From Phosphitispora fastidiosa (GTDB lineage: Bacteria > Bacillota > Thermincolia > Thermincolales > UBA2595): DNA of 64,000 bases. The stretch is taken from contig NZ_JAHHUL010000004.1 in assembly GCF_019008365.1 (NCBI RefSeq), positions 124,001 through 188,000 of the forward strand. Direction: 5' to 3'. The notes under the pieces were generated by a model. It searched no databases, was not told where the DNA came from, and saw only the letters and a program-made list of their open reading frames with translations. Positions 41,153 through 49,179 of this stretch are shown here, in pieces; the first letter of the stretch is position 1, and every line of letters begins with the position of its first letter. The position numbers were made by a program, and so were the translations under genes.

Positions 41153-42328
41153 TTAGTGTTCGGTGATCCCGGACATTTTGACTTGGCCCTTAGGCTTCTG
41201 GCAGCCGAGGTCACAATATTTGGCCATGGTTGCTTCCCAAACCGGCTTATTGGCCACACGGTTTAAGACTGCACCGTCTTCATTAAGCCACTCATAGTCG
41301 CTCATTTCATAAACCTTCCAGTCGGACAGGTCAAGGAAATAGAGTTCCCCTGGGGCAATGAATTTATCGGCTACAAAGGGCAGTCCATTGAAACTGATAG
41401 CCTTGAAACCGCCCTTCAGTTCCATGGTGTTGACAAGCTGCTTCTGAGCGTTGAGCAGGTTCAGGTATCCCCGGCGAACACCGTGAGAACCAAGCATGAA
41501 ATTAATCTCAGACCCGGCCTCAATATCAGCATCGTCAATACCTTGCTGCATTTTAATCTCAGAGATTTCACCAACAGTGGCAATTTTGGTTGCGTTGAAC
41601 CATGTTTCGGTTGACCGGATAACATCATAAAGAGTGGTGTTTTCAAAAACACCCTTAAGGCCGGTTATTTCCAAGTCCTTGTTGCCATTGACATATAATA
41701 CGTCACCATTGCCAATTGAAGCATCGAGGGCAGACAGAACTGCCGTTTTGTTAGCACGGTCAACAGCAGTAACTTCGACACCGGCATTGTCAATTGTCTC
41801 GGCATCAACATCGTACACATCAACCAGCATACCAACAGCAAGGTACTGTACTCCAATGTCATTGTTACAGGTAATGGTCTTGGTCCCGGCATTGATACTG
41901 GTAATAGTACAAAGAACACCAGTACCGTCACCAACTGCCTGCCTGGACAGGTCACGTTTGCAGTCAATCTCACAATCACTGATTTCGGTTTCCAGCATCC
42001 TGGCAAAAGCCCCAACGCTGGACCGGCTGGCCTTGATGGTCTTATCACTGAGCTGAATACGGGCAAACAGGTTCTTGGTTTCCCATTCAGCCTGCTTGGT
42101 TTTACGGCTGTTAGAAGTCGGCAAGGTTCCATTGTCTGCCCTATTCCCGATTCCACCCTGCACCCCGTAACGCAGGGCCATAATGATTTTCTTACCTTCA
42201 ACATGCTCACTAGTGCGCTCGATCTGAGTCAGGAACGCACTCGCTTTTTCGTTCATCTGATAGCGGAGCCCTTCGAGATACCAGAGCTTCAGAGCTTCAG
42301 CAATGGCGCTCATGGTGAGTTCAGCCAT
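41153..42328 (-). CDS. Major capsid protein
   Basis: A 391-residue protein in the portal-scaffold-capsid order typical of P22-like and other short-tailed phages. The N-terminal helix (MSAIAEALKLWYLEGLRYQM) and the following ALRYGVQGGIGNRADNGTLP segment resemble HK97-fold phage capsids, and an inserted beta-domain lies at about 135-215. It has its own terminator. The call rests on gene order and fold-like pattern, not a catalytic motif. Confidence 0.85.
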   Translation of the reverse strand: MAELTMSAIAEALKLWYLEGLRYQMNEKASAFLTQIERTSEHVEGKKIIMALRYGVQGGIGNRADNGTLPTSNSRKTKQAEWETKNLFARIQLSDKTIKASRSSVGAFARMLETEISDCEIDCKRDLSRQAVGDGTGVLCTITSINAGTKTITCNNDIGVQYLAVGMLVDVYDVDAETIDNAGVEVTAVDRANKTAVLSALDASIGNGDVLYVNGNKDLEITGLKGVFENTTLYDVIRSTETWFNATKIATVGEISEIKMQQGIDDADIEAGSEINFMLGSHGVRRGYLNLLNAQKQLVNTMELKGGFKAISFNGLPFVADKFIAPGELYFLDLSDWKVYEMSDYEWLNEDGAVLNRVANKPVWEATMAKYCDLGCQKPKGQVKMSGITEH

Positions 42329-42357
42329 TATAAATCACTCTCCTTAGGATAAAAAAA

Positions 42358-43620
42358 TTAAGACCCCCCTCCAATAAACCTGGAGAAGAATCCTGCAGCT
42401 GCTTTTGTGGCTTCTTTTGCGTTTGTAATCGGGGTAGACGGTGCGGCGGGCGGTGTTCCTCCCGGCTGAGAAGCCATAACAACCGGAGGGGCGCCATTTT
42501 GTATTTGTGCTGCCGTCTGCGACAGAATCATTTGTTGAACCTGTGGATTTTGGACAATTTTTTCAATATTGTCCGGATTAGCCAGCATTTCTTCAAGAGT
42601 AGGCGGCGGCTGTGGCGTGAAATTCTGCGCCTTACGGCCTTTGGCCATGTCATACGCTGCCTGCAGCGGGTCAGGCATGGTTGCCAGATACGGACCCATT
42701 TCGTTGATTATCTGGGTCATATCTGCCTCTAAGTCCGCAAAATCAGACGTATTTGCCTTAAACGCATCCACCTTTTGATTCCACTCAGCAAGCCTGTCCT
42801 GGTACTGAATCTTTTCCTGTACCGGGGCAACCATGGGCGTAACCACGTCCTTGATAATCTGAGACAGCGCCTGAACCGGGTTCTTTTCCGGGTCAAGAAG
42901 GCTCTCAACAAATTTCTCGTTGATTTCCTTAACCTGTTCCGGGGTGATTTGCGGCTCTGACGGTTGCTGTGGCTGTTGTTGCCATGGTTGTTGTCCCGGC
43001 ATCTGCTGCGGGTCCTGACCGGGCTGAAACTGTTGTGGTTGCTGGCTGAACGATTGAACCTTATTGGTTAATTCACTGATTGTCCGGCCCTGTTCGGTTA
43101 GTTTTGGTTCAAGGTGAGTATAGCTCTTAACAAGGGCCTCGACATTCACGCTCCCATCCGGGTTTTTGAACTTGTCCGGGACTTGGCTTGTCCAGTCCTG
43201 GGGTCCAGGTGTTGCCGGTGAGGAAGGTGGTACTGCAGGCGGTTCAGTTTGCACTGGCTGCGCCGGTTGCGCCGGTTGTGCAGGCTGCACCACTGGTGCC
43301 TGCGGCTGAACTGATGCTGCCGGATTTGCTCCGGGTATCTTTGATGGGTCATATTGGCTGGCCCCTCCGCTTTTAAAGTAGTCAAGAAGCGGGTTACCGC
43401 TCCCGGACGGTTGACCTGGTTGGCTTGACGGTTCGCCGGTTGTAGGTTGACTGGTTACTACTCCTTCCGTGCTCGCTACGGGTGCAGGAGCAGGCGCAGG
43501 ATCAGAGGAAGGTGAAGCAGGAGCAGCGGAACCAGGGTCACCTGCCGGTCCATCGCCAAACAGGGTCAGGTTAATCCTGAAGTCGCGCAAGGGGTTATCA
43601 GCTTTATTCTGTTTTTTCAT
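42358..43620 (-). CDS. Scaffolding protein
   Basis: A 420-residue protein with a long Pro/Ala/Gln/Ser-rich first half (residues about 20-160, with tandem QPAQPAQPAQPVQ), then a helical, acidic second half (EQVKEINEKFVESLLDPEKN) and a short C-terminal region. Low-complexity plus helical composition directly before the capsid gene is typical of head scaffolds. The ATG follows AAGGAGG. Confidence 0.8.
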   Translation of the reverse strand: MKKQNKADNPLRDFRINLTLFGDGPAGDPGSAAPASPSSDPAPAPAPVASTEGVVTSQPTTGEPSSQPGQPSGSGNPLLDYFKSGGASQYDPSKIPGANPAASVQPQAPVVQPAQPAQPAQPVQTEPPAVPPSSPATPGPQDWTSQVPDKFKNPDGSVNVEALVKSYTHLEPKLTEQGRTISELTNKVQSFSQQPQQFQPGQDPQQMPGQQPWQQQPQQPSEPQITPEQVKEINEKFVESLLDPEKNPVQALSQIIKDVVTPMVAPVQEKIQYQDRLAEWNQKVDAFKANTSDFADLEADMTQIINEMGPYLATMPDPLQAAYDMAKGRKAQNFTPQPPPTLEEMLANPDNIEKIVQNPQVQQMILSQTAAQIQNGAPPVVMASQPGGTPPAAPSTPITNAKEATKAAAGFFSRFIGGGS

Positions 43621-43707
43621 AAAAAGTAATCCTCCTTAAATATAAAAGCCTTATGCGGCGCATGGTTCGCGTTATCGCATCAAGCCTTTTCGCTGTGTGA
43701 ATAATCC

Positions 43708-45810
43708 TTAAACCATTCCTCCGGCAGCAGGCGGCAATAAACCAGGTGCCCCGGGTGGAGGCATTATCTGAGATACTAACTGCTGGGCATGGAGGCCGAT
43801 ATAAGCCATATGTACCTGCACATGCTGCTGGAACAGAACTTCTAACATCGGATTCTGGGCCTTCATAGCCTCATAATCAACGGTTAAGCGGTAATTATTA
43901 TGCCTGGACATGTGCAGTACATGATCATCGTAAGTAACTGGCATTGGGAACATGCCTTGAACAATATCACGGTTTTCGCGTTCTGCCTTGTTGATATGAA
44001 CCTCGTTATCATCATCCGTTGCCTCCCAATGGCCCAACTCTATCATTTCAAGCAGCTTTGACTGCATTTCTTTGGTCATTTTCCCTGTTTCCGGGTCCAA
44101 GACAAGCGGAGTGCCCATCAGGTCAAACACCATCTGTCTGCGCTGTGCCGGTGATTCTGCCAGTGCAGAGAACGATTCTACAACAACATCATCAGAACGC
44201 AAGTCCCCGGCTGTCCAGTCCATAACCTCAACAACATTGTTCCTGCCAATACTACGGAGGGTCCGTGGCAGTTTGACAAAGGCCTTGTGGAGCCGCAGCC
44301 ATTGTTTCCCCGACTGTACTATAAATTGTTCAATATTTCCCGCTGTGGTAGACAGCCTGGTATCATCCTGTTCCAGTGCAATTGCCAAGCTAACACCTGA
44401 GCCTGAAGTGCCGGAAGGTGCCTGGCTTTGACGGCTGAGCTCACTAACCCCAGACAATATACTAATTTCGTTAAGCAGTGTGCGCTCTTCGGTGTCAAAC
44501 GCTGCCGGCAGCTGGTCATTTTGCACATGTTCAGGCCTGTTAAAACCTTTTTTAAATGGAATAATGGCCCCTGGTGCCCCAGCATTGTCTTCCAGATATT
44601 CTTCATCAACGGAATTTTCCTCATATGTCCACTGGCCAATACTGCAGCGGTTGAGGTATTCCGCTTTGCGGTTACGCAGTGCGTTATATCGGCGCTGCGG
44701 AGGAATAAGCCGCTCACTGACTGTCTTGCCCCAGAAAATTCCTGGCCTGCGGATACAATCAACCTTGGTGAACGGAAGAGCTAACTGTCCATCTTCACCT
44801 ACAGGGAACGGCAACGGGCCTTTATAAAGCACTCTGCCGCTGGCCACAATCAACAGCCTGCCTTGGGAAAACTTCTTGGTCGGGATCTCCCAGTATTCCA
44901 TGACCACGGCATGGTTTTCAAGTTTGGTAGTGACAATATTGAAACCACCAAGACCATAACCAAGGCCACCAATACCGGTCATACTGCGCTGTAGTTGCAT
45001 GGCTGTTGTCTGTTCTGCCGGTACACGGGTACCCCATATCTCTTCAATTTCGTCGAGATGGTACGTTTTGGCATGGATAATGGACCGGCAGTTAGTGACT
45101 TCTTGGTGATAACAGCTGTCAGGATATATTTCCGGCGTAGGTACAGCAACAACATCTAAATTCCCTTCCCGGATTTCTTCCGCTATCTCTTGCATCGTGT
45201 TCGGGTCTTGGGATATCATCTTGGCGAATATCTTGCCGGAGTTCCTGTTCCATGTGTTTTTAAAGAAACCGGTGCCGCAGGCTTCCATCCAGCAGATGAC
45301 ATCACCCAGTTTTAGCTGAATGCCTTCATCGTAATAGTTATTTTTCAATAGCTGGGTACCAACCTTAGCGCTGCGAACGTCCTGCTGCTCACCAGTACCG
45401 GGACGGCATTTCAGGATAGGCCGCATCCGACCAAGCTTTGCTGACCGCATTTCGATATTCGGAGCCACTATGTTAAACACTTCCCGTTCCTGCCACCAGA
45501 ACATCTTTGGTATTTCGTCCAGGGCCATGGACACCGGGTTAATGTCAACATACTGGTTACCTTCCAGGAAAGCCTGGTTCAATCGCCACTGCAGTTCAAA
45601 GGGCCTGCGTTCATCCTGGCGGCGCTTAAACTCCTTCTGAATCATGGCAACAACAGCATCATCCTGAAATTCCATCTGTGCCTGCGGATCAAGAGAAGAT
45701 ATATACTTGTCCTGCTGTGACATTTGCGGTTGTTGTGCTTGCATCTGCGGCGGCTGCATAGGTGCATCGCGGCTATTACCGCCAAAAATGTTCAGGTTAA
45801 GTAAGCTCAA
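43708..45810 (-). CDS. Portal protein, P22-like
   Basis: A 700-residue portal: the dodecameric channel for DNA entry and exit. Size and segments (KRRQDERRPFELQWRLNQAF; GDVICWMEACGTGFFKNTWN; CIRRPGIFWGKTVSERLIPP; ILSGVSELSRQSQAPSGTSG) match portals of P22-like podoviruses. A Gln/Pro/Met-rich patch lies at residues 15-45. It overlaps the upstream small membrane-protein gene by four bases. Confidence 0.88.
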   Translation of the reverse strand: MSLLNLNIFGGNSRDAPMQPPQMQAQQPQMSQQDKYISSLDPQAQMEFQDDAVVAMIQKEFKRRQDERRPFELQWRLNQAFLEGNQYVDINPVSMALDEIPKMFWWQEREVFNIVAPNIEMRSAKLGRMRPILKCRPGTGEQQDVRSAKVGTQLLKNNYYDEGIQLKLGDVICWMEACGTGFFKNTWNRNSGKIFAKMISQDPNTMQEIAEEIREGNLDVVAVPTPEIYPDSCYHQEVTNCRSIIHAKTYHLDEIEEIWGTRVPAEQTTAMQLQRSMTGIGGLGYGLGGFNIVTTKLENHAVVMEYWEIPTKKFSQGRLLIVASGRVLYKGPLPFPVGEDGQLALPFTKVDCIRRPGIFWGKTVSERLIPPQRRYNALRNRKAEYLNRCSIGQWTYEENSVDEEYLEDNAGAPGAIIPFKKGFNRPEHVQNDQLPAAFDTEERTLLNEISILSGVSELSRQSQAPSGTSGSGVSLAIALEQDDTRLSTTAGNIEQFIVQSGKQWLRLHKAFVKLPRTLRSIGRNNVVEVMDWTAGDLRSDDVVVESFSALAESPAQRRQMVFDLMGTPLVLDPETGKMTKEMQSKLLEMIELGHWEATDDDNEVHINKAERENRDIVQGMFPMPVTYDDHVLHMSRHNNYRLTVDYEAMKAQNPMLEVLFQQHVQVHMAYIGLHAQQLVSQIMPPPGAPGLLPPAAGGMV

Positions 45811-46043
45811 TCATAATCAGCCTCCCCTCTTGGGTTCCCCAGTGCCTGGTACCCTTTTTTAATTCCCTTCTTAACAAAATTGCGCCCCCTGGGAGGCGCG
45901 GTTCCGTTCGCTGCATAATCATGCAAGTTCCCTGCCATGATCCGGTTGTATAAGTCCTTACGTTCAAGGTCAAACTGGTGTTCACGCCAAATAAGAACGG
46001 CAACCAGAACCATGCAGACAAGAGCCAGGGCCCACTCAGCCAT
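45807..46043 (-). CDS. Small membrane-anchored phage protein
   Basis: A 78-residue protein with one N-terminal membrane segment (MAEWALALVCMVLVAVLIW) and a basic cytosolic tail ending GNPRGEADYD. The start follows AAGGAGTGA and the stop overlaps the portal start as ATGA, so it is translated with the portal. Function unknown. Confidence 0.7.
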   Translation of the reverse strand: MAEWALALVCMVLVAVLIWREHQFDLERKDLYNRIMAGNLHDYAANGTAPPRGRNFVKKGIKKGYQALGNPRGEADYD

Positions 46044-46049
46044 CTATCA

Positions 46050-46583
46050 TCACTCCTTGGGCTTAGGATGTTCCTTCTTGACATGTGCCGCCAGCTTTTG
46101 CGGCGTGTCAAACGGCTCAGCATCACAATGGGCACATTGATACTTCTTTGGTTCGGGTATGGGCTGTTTGGGTAGTTCAATCTCCAGGAGTTTACATATC
46201 CCTGTCTTAACTGCTTCGTCAATCTCAACTACATTGAGAAGCTCTACCACCGACTGTATCTTAGTCTTCATCTTAGCCTGCTGTTCTTTTTTCTCGGCCT
46301 CCCGGATGCTGCCAACAAGCTCCTGATAATCCTGGTCTGCCATGACAAGTTCCTTTATCCGGCCCATGTGCCTTTCGATAAGCTCAGGCGTAGCCAGGAT
46401 TGATTCCACCAGCTTATCAGCACAATCGGAACAGAGGTTCCGCATCACTGACAATGGACCATCCGGCCTGCCGATGTGGTACTCTGACTGGGTGAGGCAG
46501 TTATATGTCTCGCACGGTATTTGATATGTGTGGGGGAATATCTGGCATTGATTAATCGGTAATGGGGTTTTGGGGTCTGCCAT
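46050..46583 (-). CDS. Phage protein with C-terminal C2H2 zinc finger
   Basis: A 177-residue protein. Cysteines near the N-terminus (CETYNC, LCSDC) suggest a first zinc site; the middle (about 65-125) is a charged helix; the C-terminus (YQCAHCDAEPFDTPQKLAAH then VKKEH) is a textbook C-x2-C-x12-H-x4-H finger. This is rarely so clear in bacteria. It lies in the packaging-to-portal segment, overlapping the upstream stop by one base. It may bind DNA or another virion protein. Confidence 0.7.
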   Translation of the reverse strand: MADPKTPLPINQCQIFPHTYQIPCETYNCLTQSEYHIGRPDGPLSVMRNLCSDCADKLVESILATPELIERHMGRIKELVMADQDYQELVGSIREAEKKEQQAKMKTKIQSVVELLNVVEIDEAVKTGICKLLEIELPKQPIPEPKKYQCAHCDAEPFDTPQKLAAHVKKEHPKPKE

Positions 46584-47020
46584 TATTCAACCACCATCCA
46601 ATCTTCCATAAGCATGTCAGTCTGAGACGGAAACCAGGGAACACGTGAGCCGTTCGGATATGCCGGATGTCCCACCGGATACTCTATATACAGATAAGGT
46701 AAAGTCATTTTGCTGTGTTCATCCGGTGACTGCATCAGAATCCACATGTTTTTGCCATTCCAACCCTTACGGGCAAGTTTACAGCCTTTTTTCAGTGCTT
46801 CAATAGCCAGTCCAAAAGTTAATCGATCAGCCTTACGGTACGCTGCCTCAAACTGCGCCTTCGGTGACCAACTTATATACCCATCAGGATATCTCACCAG
46901 ATAACCGTTGCCTTGTTCGTCTGCATTTGAGGTGTCGATGGGCCGTTGTAATGTGCGGCTAGCTTCCTCCGCTGTCATGCGTTTTGCCATAATGATTTTG
47001 GTTCCAATATGTTTTTTCAT
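46583..47020 (-). CDS. DUF2829 protein, Tad2-like anti-defence protein
   Basis: A 145-residue protein. Residues about 66-145 carry the DUF2829/Tad2 pattern: LTFGLAIEALKKGCKLARKG, WNGKNMWILMQ, then PWFPSQTDMLMEDWMVVE. Tad2 proteins bind and sequester signalling nucleotides such as 1''-3' gcADPR made by Thoeris defence, and some bind CBASS cyclic nucleotides. The first 65 residues (KHIGTKIIMAKRMTAEEASR, then GYLVRYPDGYISWSPKAQFE) are a second small phage domain. The start follows AAGGAGGT. Activity against a specific system is inference from the family. Confidence 0.8.
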   Translation of the reverse strand: MKKHIGTKIIMAKRMTAEEASRTLQRPIDTSNADEQGNGYLVRYPDGYISWSPKAQFEAAYRKADRLTFGLAIEALKKGCKLARKGWNGKNMWILMQSPDEHSKMTLPYLYIEYPVGHPAYPNGSRVPWFPSQTDMLMEDWMVVE

Positions 47021-47033
47021 TATTTACCTCCTT

Positions 47034-47098
47034 AAAATAAAAAAGGGGTATGCAGGCTACAAAGCAGACAAATTCTGCTCTATAGTCTACATACCCCT
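47034..47098 (-). terminator. Long structured terminator before the Tad2-like gene
   Basis: AGGGGTATG and CATACCCCT close a hairpin of about 55 bases with an inner AGCAGA/TCTGCT stem, followed on the minus strand by TTTTTTATTTT. It would terminate, or partly attenuate, transcription arriving from the terminase genes. Confidence 0.8.
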
Positions 47099-47118
47099 AT
47101 CTTCTTAGATTCGGGTTG

Positions 47119-47244
47119 TTATTTAGTTGTCGAATACTTGCTTACATGGACCCGCTTACCGCGGGGGGGGGTGCGTTTCCGCTGCTTGGGTCCATTTTTC
47201 TTCTTTTTGCCGGTGAAGTGTCTGCAGTTATTTGGTTGAGCCAT
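47119..47244 (-). CDS. Very basic 41-residue protein
   Basis: This short frame reads MAQPNNCRHFTGKKKKNGPK, then an Arg/Pro-rich middle and a Thr/Ser tail; about a third of residues are Lys or Arg. Support comes from its start context, GGTGAAGCCAATGG, which is repeated exactly at the start of the next gene upstream (47440), and from the tight operon spacing. Its middle contains a run of nine C (nine G on the plus strand, 47163-47171). No function can be assigned. Confidence 0.5.
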   Translation of the reverse strand: MAQPNNCRHFTGKKKKNGPKQRKRTPPRGKRVHVSKYSTTK

Positions 47245-47440
47245 TGGCTTCACCACACCTCTTGCTATCGGACATTATTTTAATCTCAAAATCACTCACT
47301 GGAATTTCCTCTGTATTGCATCCCGGACAGTAGGTATAATGTTTCCCGTTTACTTTTTTTGTGAGTCTGCTCTGTTGTATCTGTAACTCAGACTGTATGT
47401 AACCGCAATCAGGACACGCGTAAACAAAAACATCATCCAT
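47228..47440 (-). CDS. Small zinc-ribbon phage protein
   Basis: A 70-residue protein with CPDC near residue 10 and CPGC near 40, the spacing of a two-knuckle zinc ribbon, and a polar C-terminus. The start MDDVFVYACPDC uses the ATG at 47440, overlapping the upstream gene by a few bases; a longer frame upstream duplicates coding sequence of its neighbour. Confidence 0.65.
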   Translation of the reverse strand: MDDVFVYACPDCGYIQSELQIQQSRLTKKVNGKHYTYCPGCNTEEIPVSDFEIKIMSDSKRCGEANGSTK

Positions 47441-47795
47441 TGGCTTCACCCAACCTTGCCAACTTCTGCCGGATTCTCCGGGCCTCTTCCAGTAAATCAT
47501 TCACTGGCTGATATTTGCCACCACTCTTCATGCTGTCCTTCCGGCGCGTTACCTCGGCCTTAACCCATTCCAGCCGCTGCCTTAGCCTGGCAACTTCTGC
47601 CTCCTGCCTAATCCGGCACCGCTGCATATATGCCTCGTGCCTGTCCAGGGCAGGGTTATGCAGTCTTTTAACAAGCCCCGCCTGGCGGGTCACATCGTGA
47701 TAGGGTATATCGTTTACCTTGGCGAAGTCAGATACCACATTAGCCGGGTTATTACGACACTTCTTTGGTTTTGGAATCATCCCTATCCCACTCAT
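47433..47795 (-). CDS. Phage protein, Arg-rich helical, unknown
   Basis: A 120-residue basic protein, helical from residue 50 onward (HEAYMQRCRIRQEAEVARLR and KYQPVNDLLEEARRIRQKLA). It sits in the tightly packed block of small genes between terminase and portal. No domain recognised. Confidence 0.6.
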   Translation of the reverse strand: MSGIGMIPKPKKCRNNPANVVSDFAKVNDIPYHDVTRQAGLVKRLHNPALDRHEAYMQRCRIRQEAEVARLRQRLEWVKAEVTRRKDSMKSGGKYQPVNDLLEEARRIRQKLARLGEANG

Positions 47796-47797
47796 TC

Positions 47798-48175
47798 TTA
47801 TTCCCTCCGTCTTCGGTTTGGCCTGTCCTCCCGGATAAGTTTAATGTCCTTCTGCGGCTGCTTAATCATGGCCGGCAGTCCATATTTCACTTCGATAGTC
47901 AGATGCCCCCACTGCAGACCACGGATAAACCTGATTAGATCCTCTTCCTCTGGCTTGAGTGGCACGATGCTTGGCAGATTATTGGTGTTGGTACTGTTTG
48001 GGTTACTCATTTTGGCGGTTCCTCCTGGGACAGATATAGTCTTAAAAGCTTCTTTTATGTCCTGTCTATAAAAAACGCTAATATCAGTAAAGCCAAAACC
48101 TTCTTGTTTTTCAATGCTTTCAATACAGTTGTCAAAAATCTGTAAGACCGCATCTTTTAGTTTGTCTAGTTTCAT
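47798..48175 (-). CDS. Phage protein, unknown
   Basis: A 125-residue protein. The second half, from an internal Met (MSNPNSTNTNNLPSIVPLKP), contains DLIRFIRGLQWGHLTIEVKY and ends in RRRRE; this part looks like a small conserved phage domain and might be translated separately. No enzyme motif is seen. Confidence 0.6.
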   Translation of the reverse strand: MKLDKLKDAVLQIFDNCIESIEKQEGFGFTDISVFYRQDIKEAFKTISVPGGTAKMSNPNSTNTNNLPSIVPLKPEEEDLIRFIRGLQWGHLTIEVKYGLPAMIKQPQKDIKLIREDRPNRRRRE

Positions 48176-48184
48176 GACTACACC

Positions 48185-48478
48185 TTACAGCCGGTCAGAG
48201 ATGTTGATAAGAGCCTTTTCAATCAATTCCAAATTAGCGTTTGTTTCATCTACCACATACTCGACACAAGGATCCGGTGAATTGCATTGTTCGTCACACG
48301 CCGGAGATGAACCAAACAGTTTGCCGTTGATTGACCCAACAACATTCATTATTCGCTTACTTGTGTCCCTGGCGTTAATAACCCTGTCAAACATGACAGC
48401 TGCCTTTTGAATGGACATTCCTCCATTGGTAGGCATTGGAACACTTCCTTGACATAATTCTCTGTATTCTCTGTACAT
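48185..48478 (-). CDS. Phage protein with cysteine cluster, unknown
   Basis: A 97-residue protein with CDEQC and PDPC near residues 60-72, flanked by helices (IQKAAVMFDRVINARDTSKR; NANLELIEKALINISDRL). A metal-binding loop is possible. Its place in the small-gene block is the only other clue. Confidence 0.55.
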   Translation of the reverse strand: MYREYRELCQGSVPMPTNGGMSIQKAAVMFDRVINARDTSKRIMNVVGSINGKLFGSSPACDEQCNSPDPCVEYVVDETNANLELIEKALINISDRL

Positions 48479-48592
48479 ACAAAATCATCCTTTTTTGGTT
48501 TATTTTGGTCTAATTAATCATTACTGGCCCACCGTCAAGGCCCCTGCGGGCCACACGGGAGCCACGTCCCGCAGTCGCGGCGGGCCAAAGGG

Positions 48593-48817
48593 TTAACTGT
48601 GCCGTGCTAAACCTATAAGGTACAACCTGTCTATAGTAAAATATCTGTCGCCCTTCCGCACATAGCAAGGCGAACTCTTACCTTCCAACCTGTCACAGGA
48701 TACAAAAACGAAGGTTTGTACATCATTCGTGTCTTCTAGATCAACAAGGTCAAGTAACGCTTTTCTGGCCTCTCCATCTATCTCGACCCTTTTCATTGGT
48801 GTGTACCGTTGTTTCAC
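48593..48817 (-). CDS. Small phage protein, unknown
   Basis: A 74-residue protein starting at GTG (MKQRYTPMKRVEIDGEARKA). The start context GGAGGCGAAGACGC recurs before the next gene at 49005. No domain is recognised. About 110 bp of GC-rich, gene-free sequence with a GGCCC-rich imperfect repeat follows it (48479-48592). Confidence 0.55.
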   Translation of the reverse strand: MKQRYTPMKRVEIDGEARKALLDLVDLEDTNDVQTFVFVSCDRLEGKSSPCYVRKGDRYFTIDRLYLIGLARHS

Positions 48818-48831
48818 GGCGTCTTCGCCTC

Positions 48832-49005
48832 CTACTTGCCACTTTTAACCATTCCATTATAAACCCTGACCAGTTCATCTTTTAAAGAAAAATAATCCTT
48901 CTTTACCAGCAAAACTCCGGCGACTAAATTATCTGCTTCCTCTGTGCCCATTTTTTTAGCAAGCTTTTGAACAATTCCTACAAGTGTAATATTGCCGTTG
49001 CCCAT
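48832..49005 (-). CDS. Small phage protein, unknown
   Basis: A 57-residue protein (MGNGNITLVGIVQKLAKKMG), helical and amphipathic, ending in VRVYNGMVKSGK. The ATG at 49005 follows AGGAGGCGAAGACGC; an upstream extension to 49092 has no ribosome site. The 170 bp between it and the terminase stop holds no gene I can support. Confidence 0.55.
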   Translation of the reverse strand: MGNGNITLVGIVQKLAKKMGTEEADNLVAGVLLVKKDYFSLKDELVRVYNGMVKSGK

Positions 49006-49179
49006 TTCGCGTCTTCGCCTCCTTTGTCCCTTCTGCCCATTACCAGGGGTATGCCAGTCCCCTGGTTCTATGTAAAAAAGAAAGGAGGTCAAGGAGCCGG
49101 TCCCCAGCAGCCCCTTGGTAATAGGCAGAAAAGTATTTTTTATATTAAGTTTTGGATTGCTAACCCAAACATAGACAAA

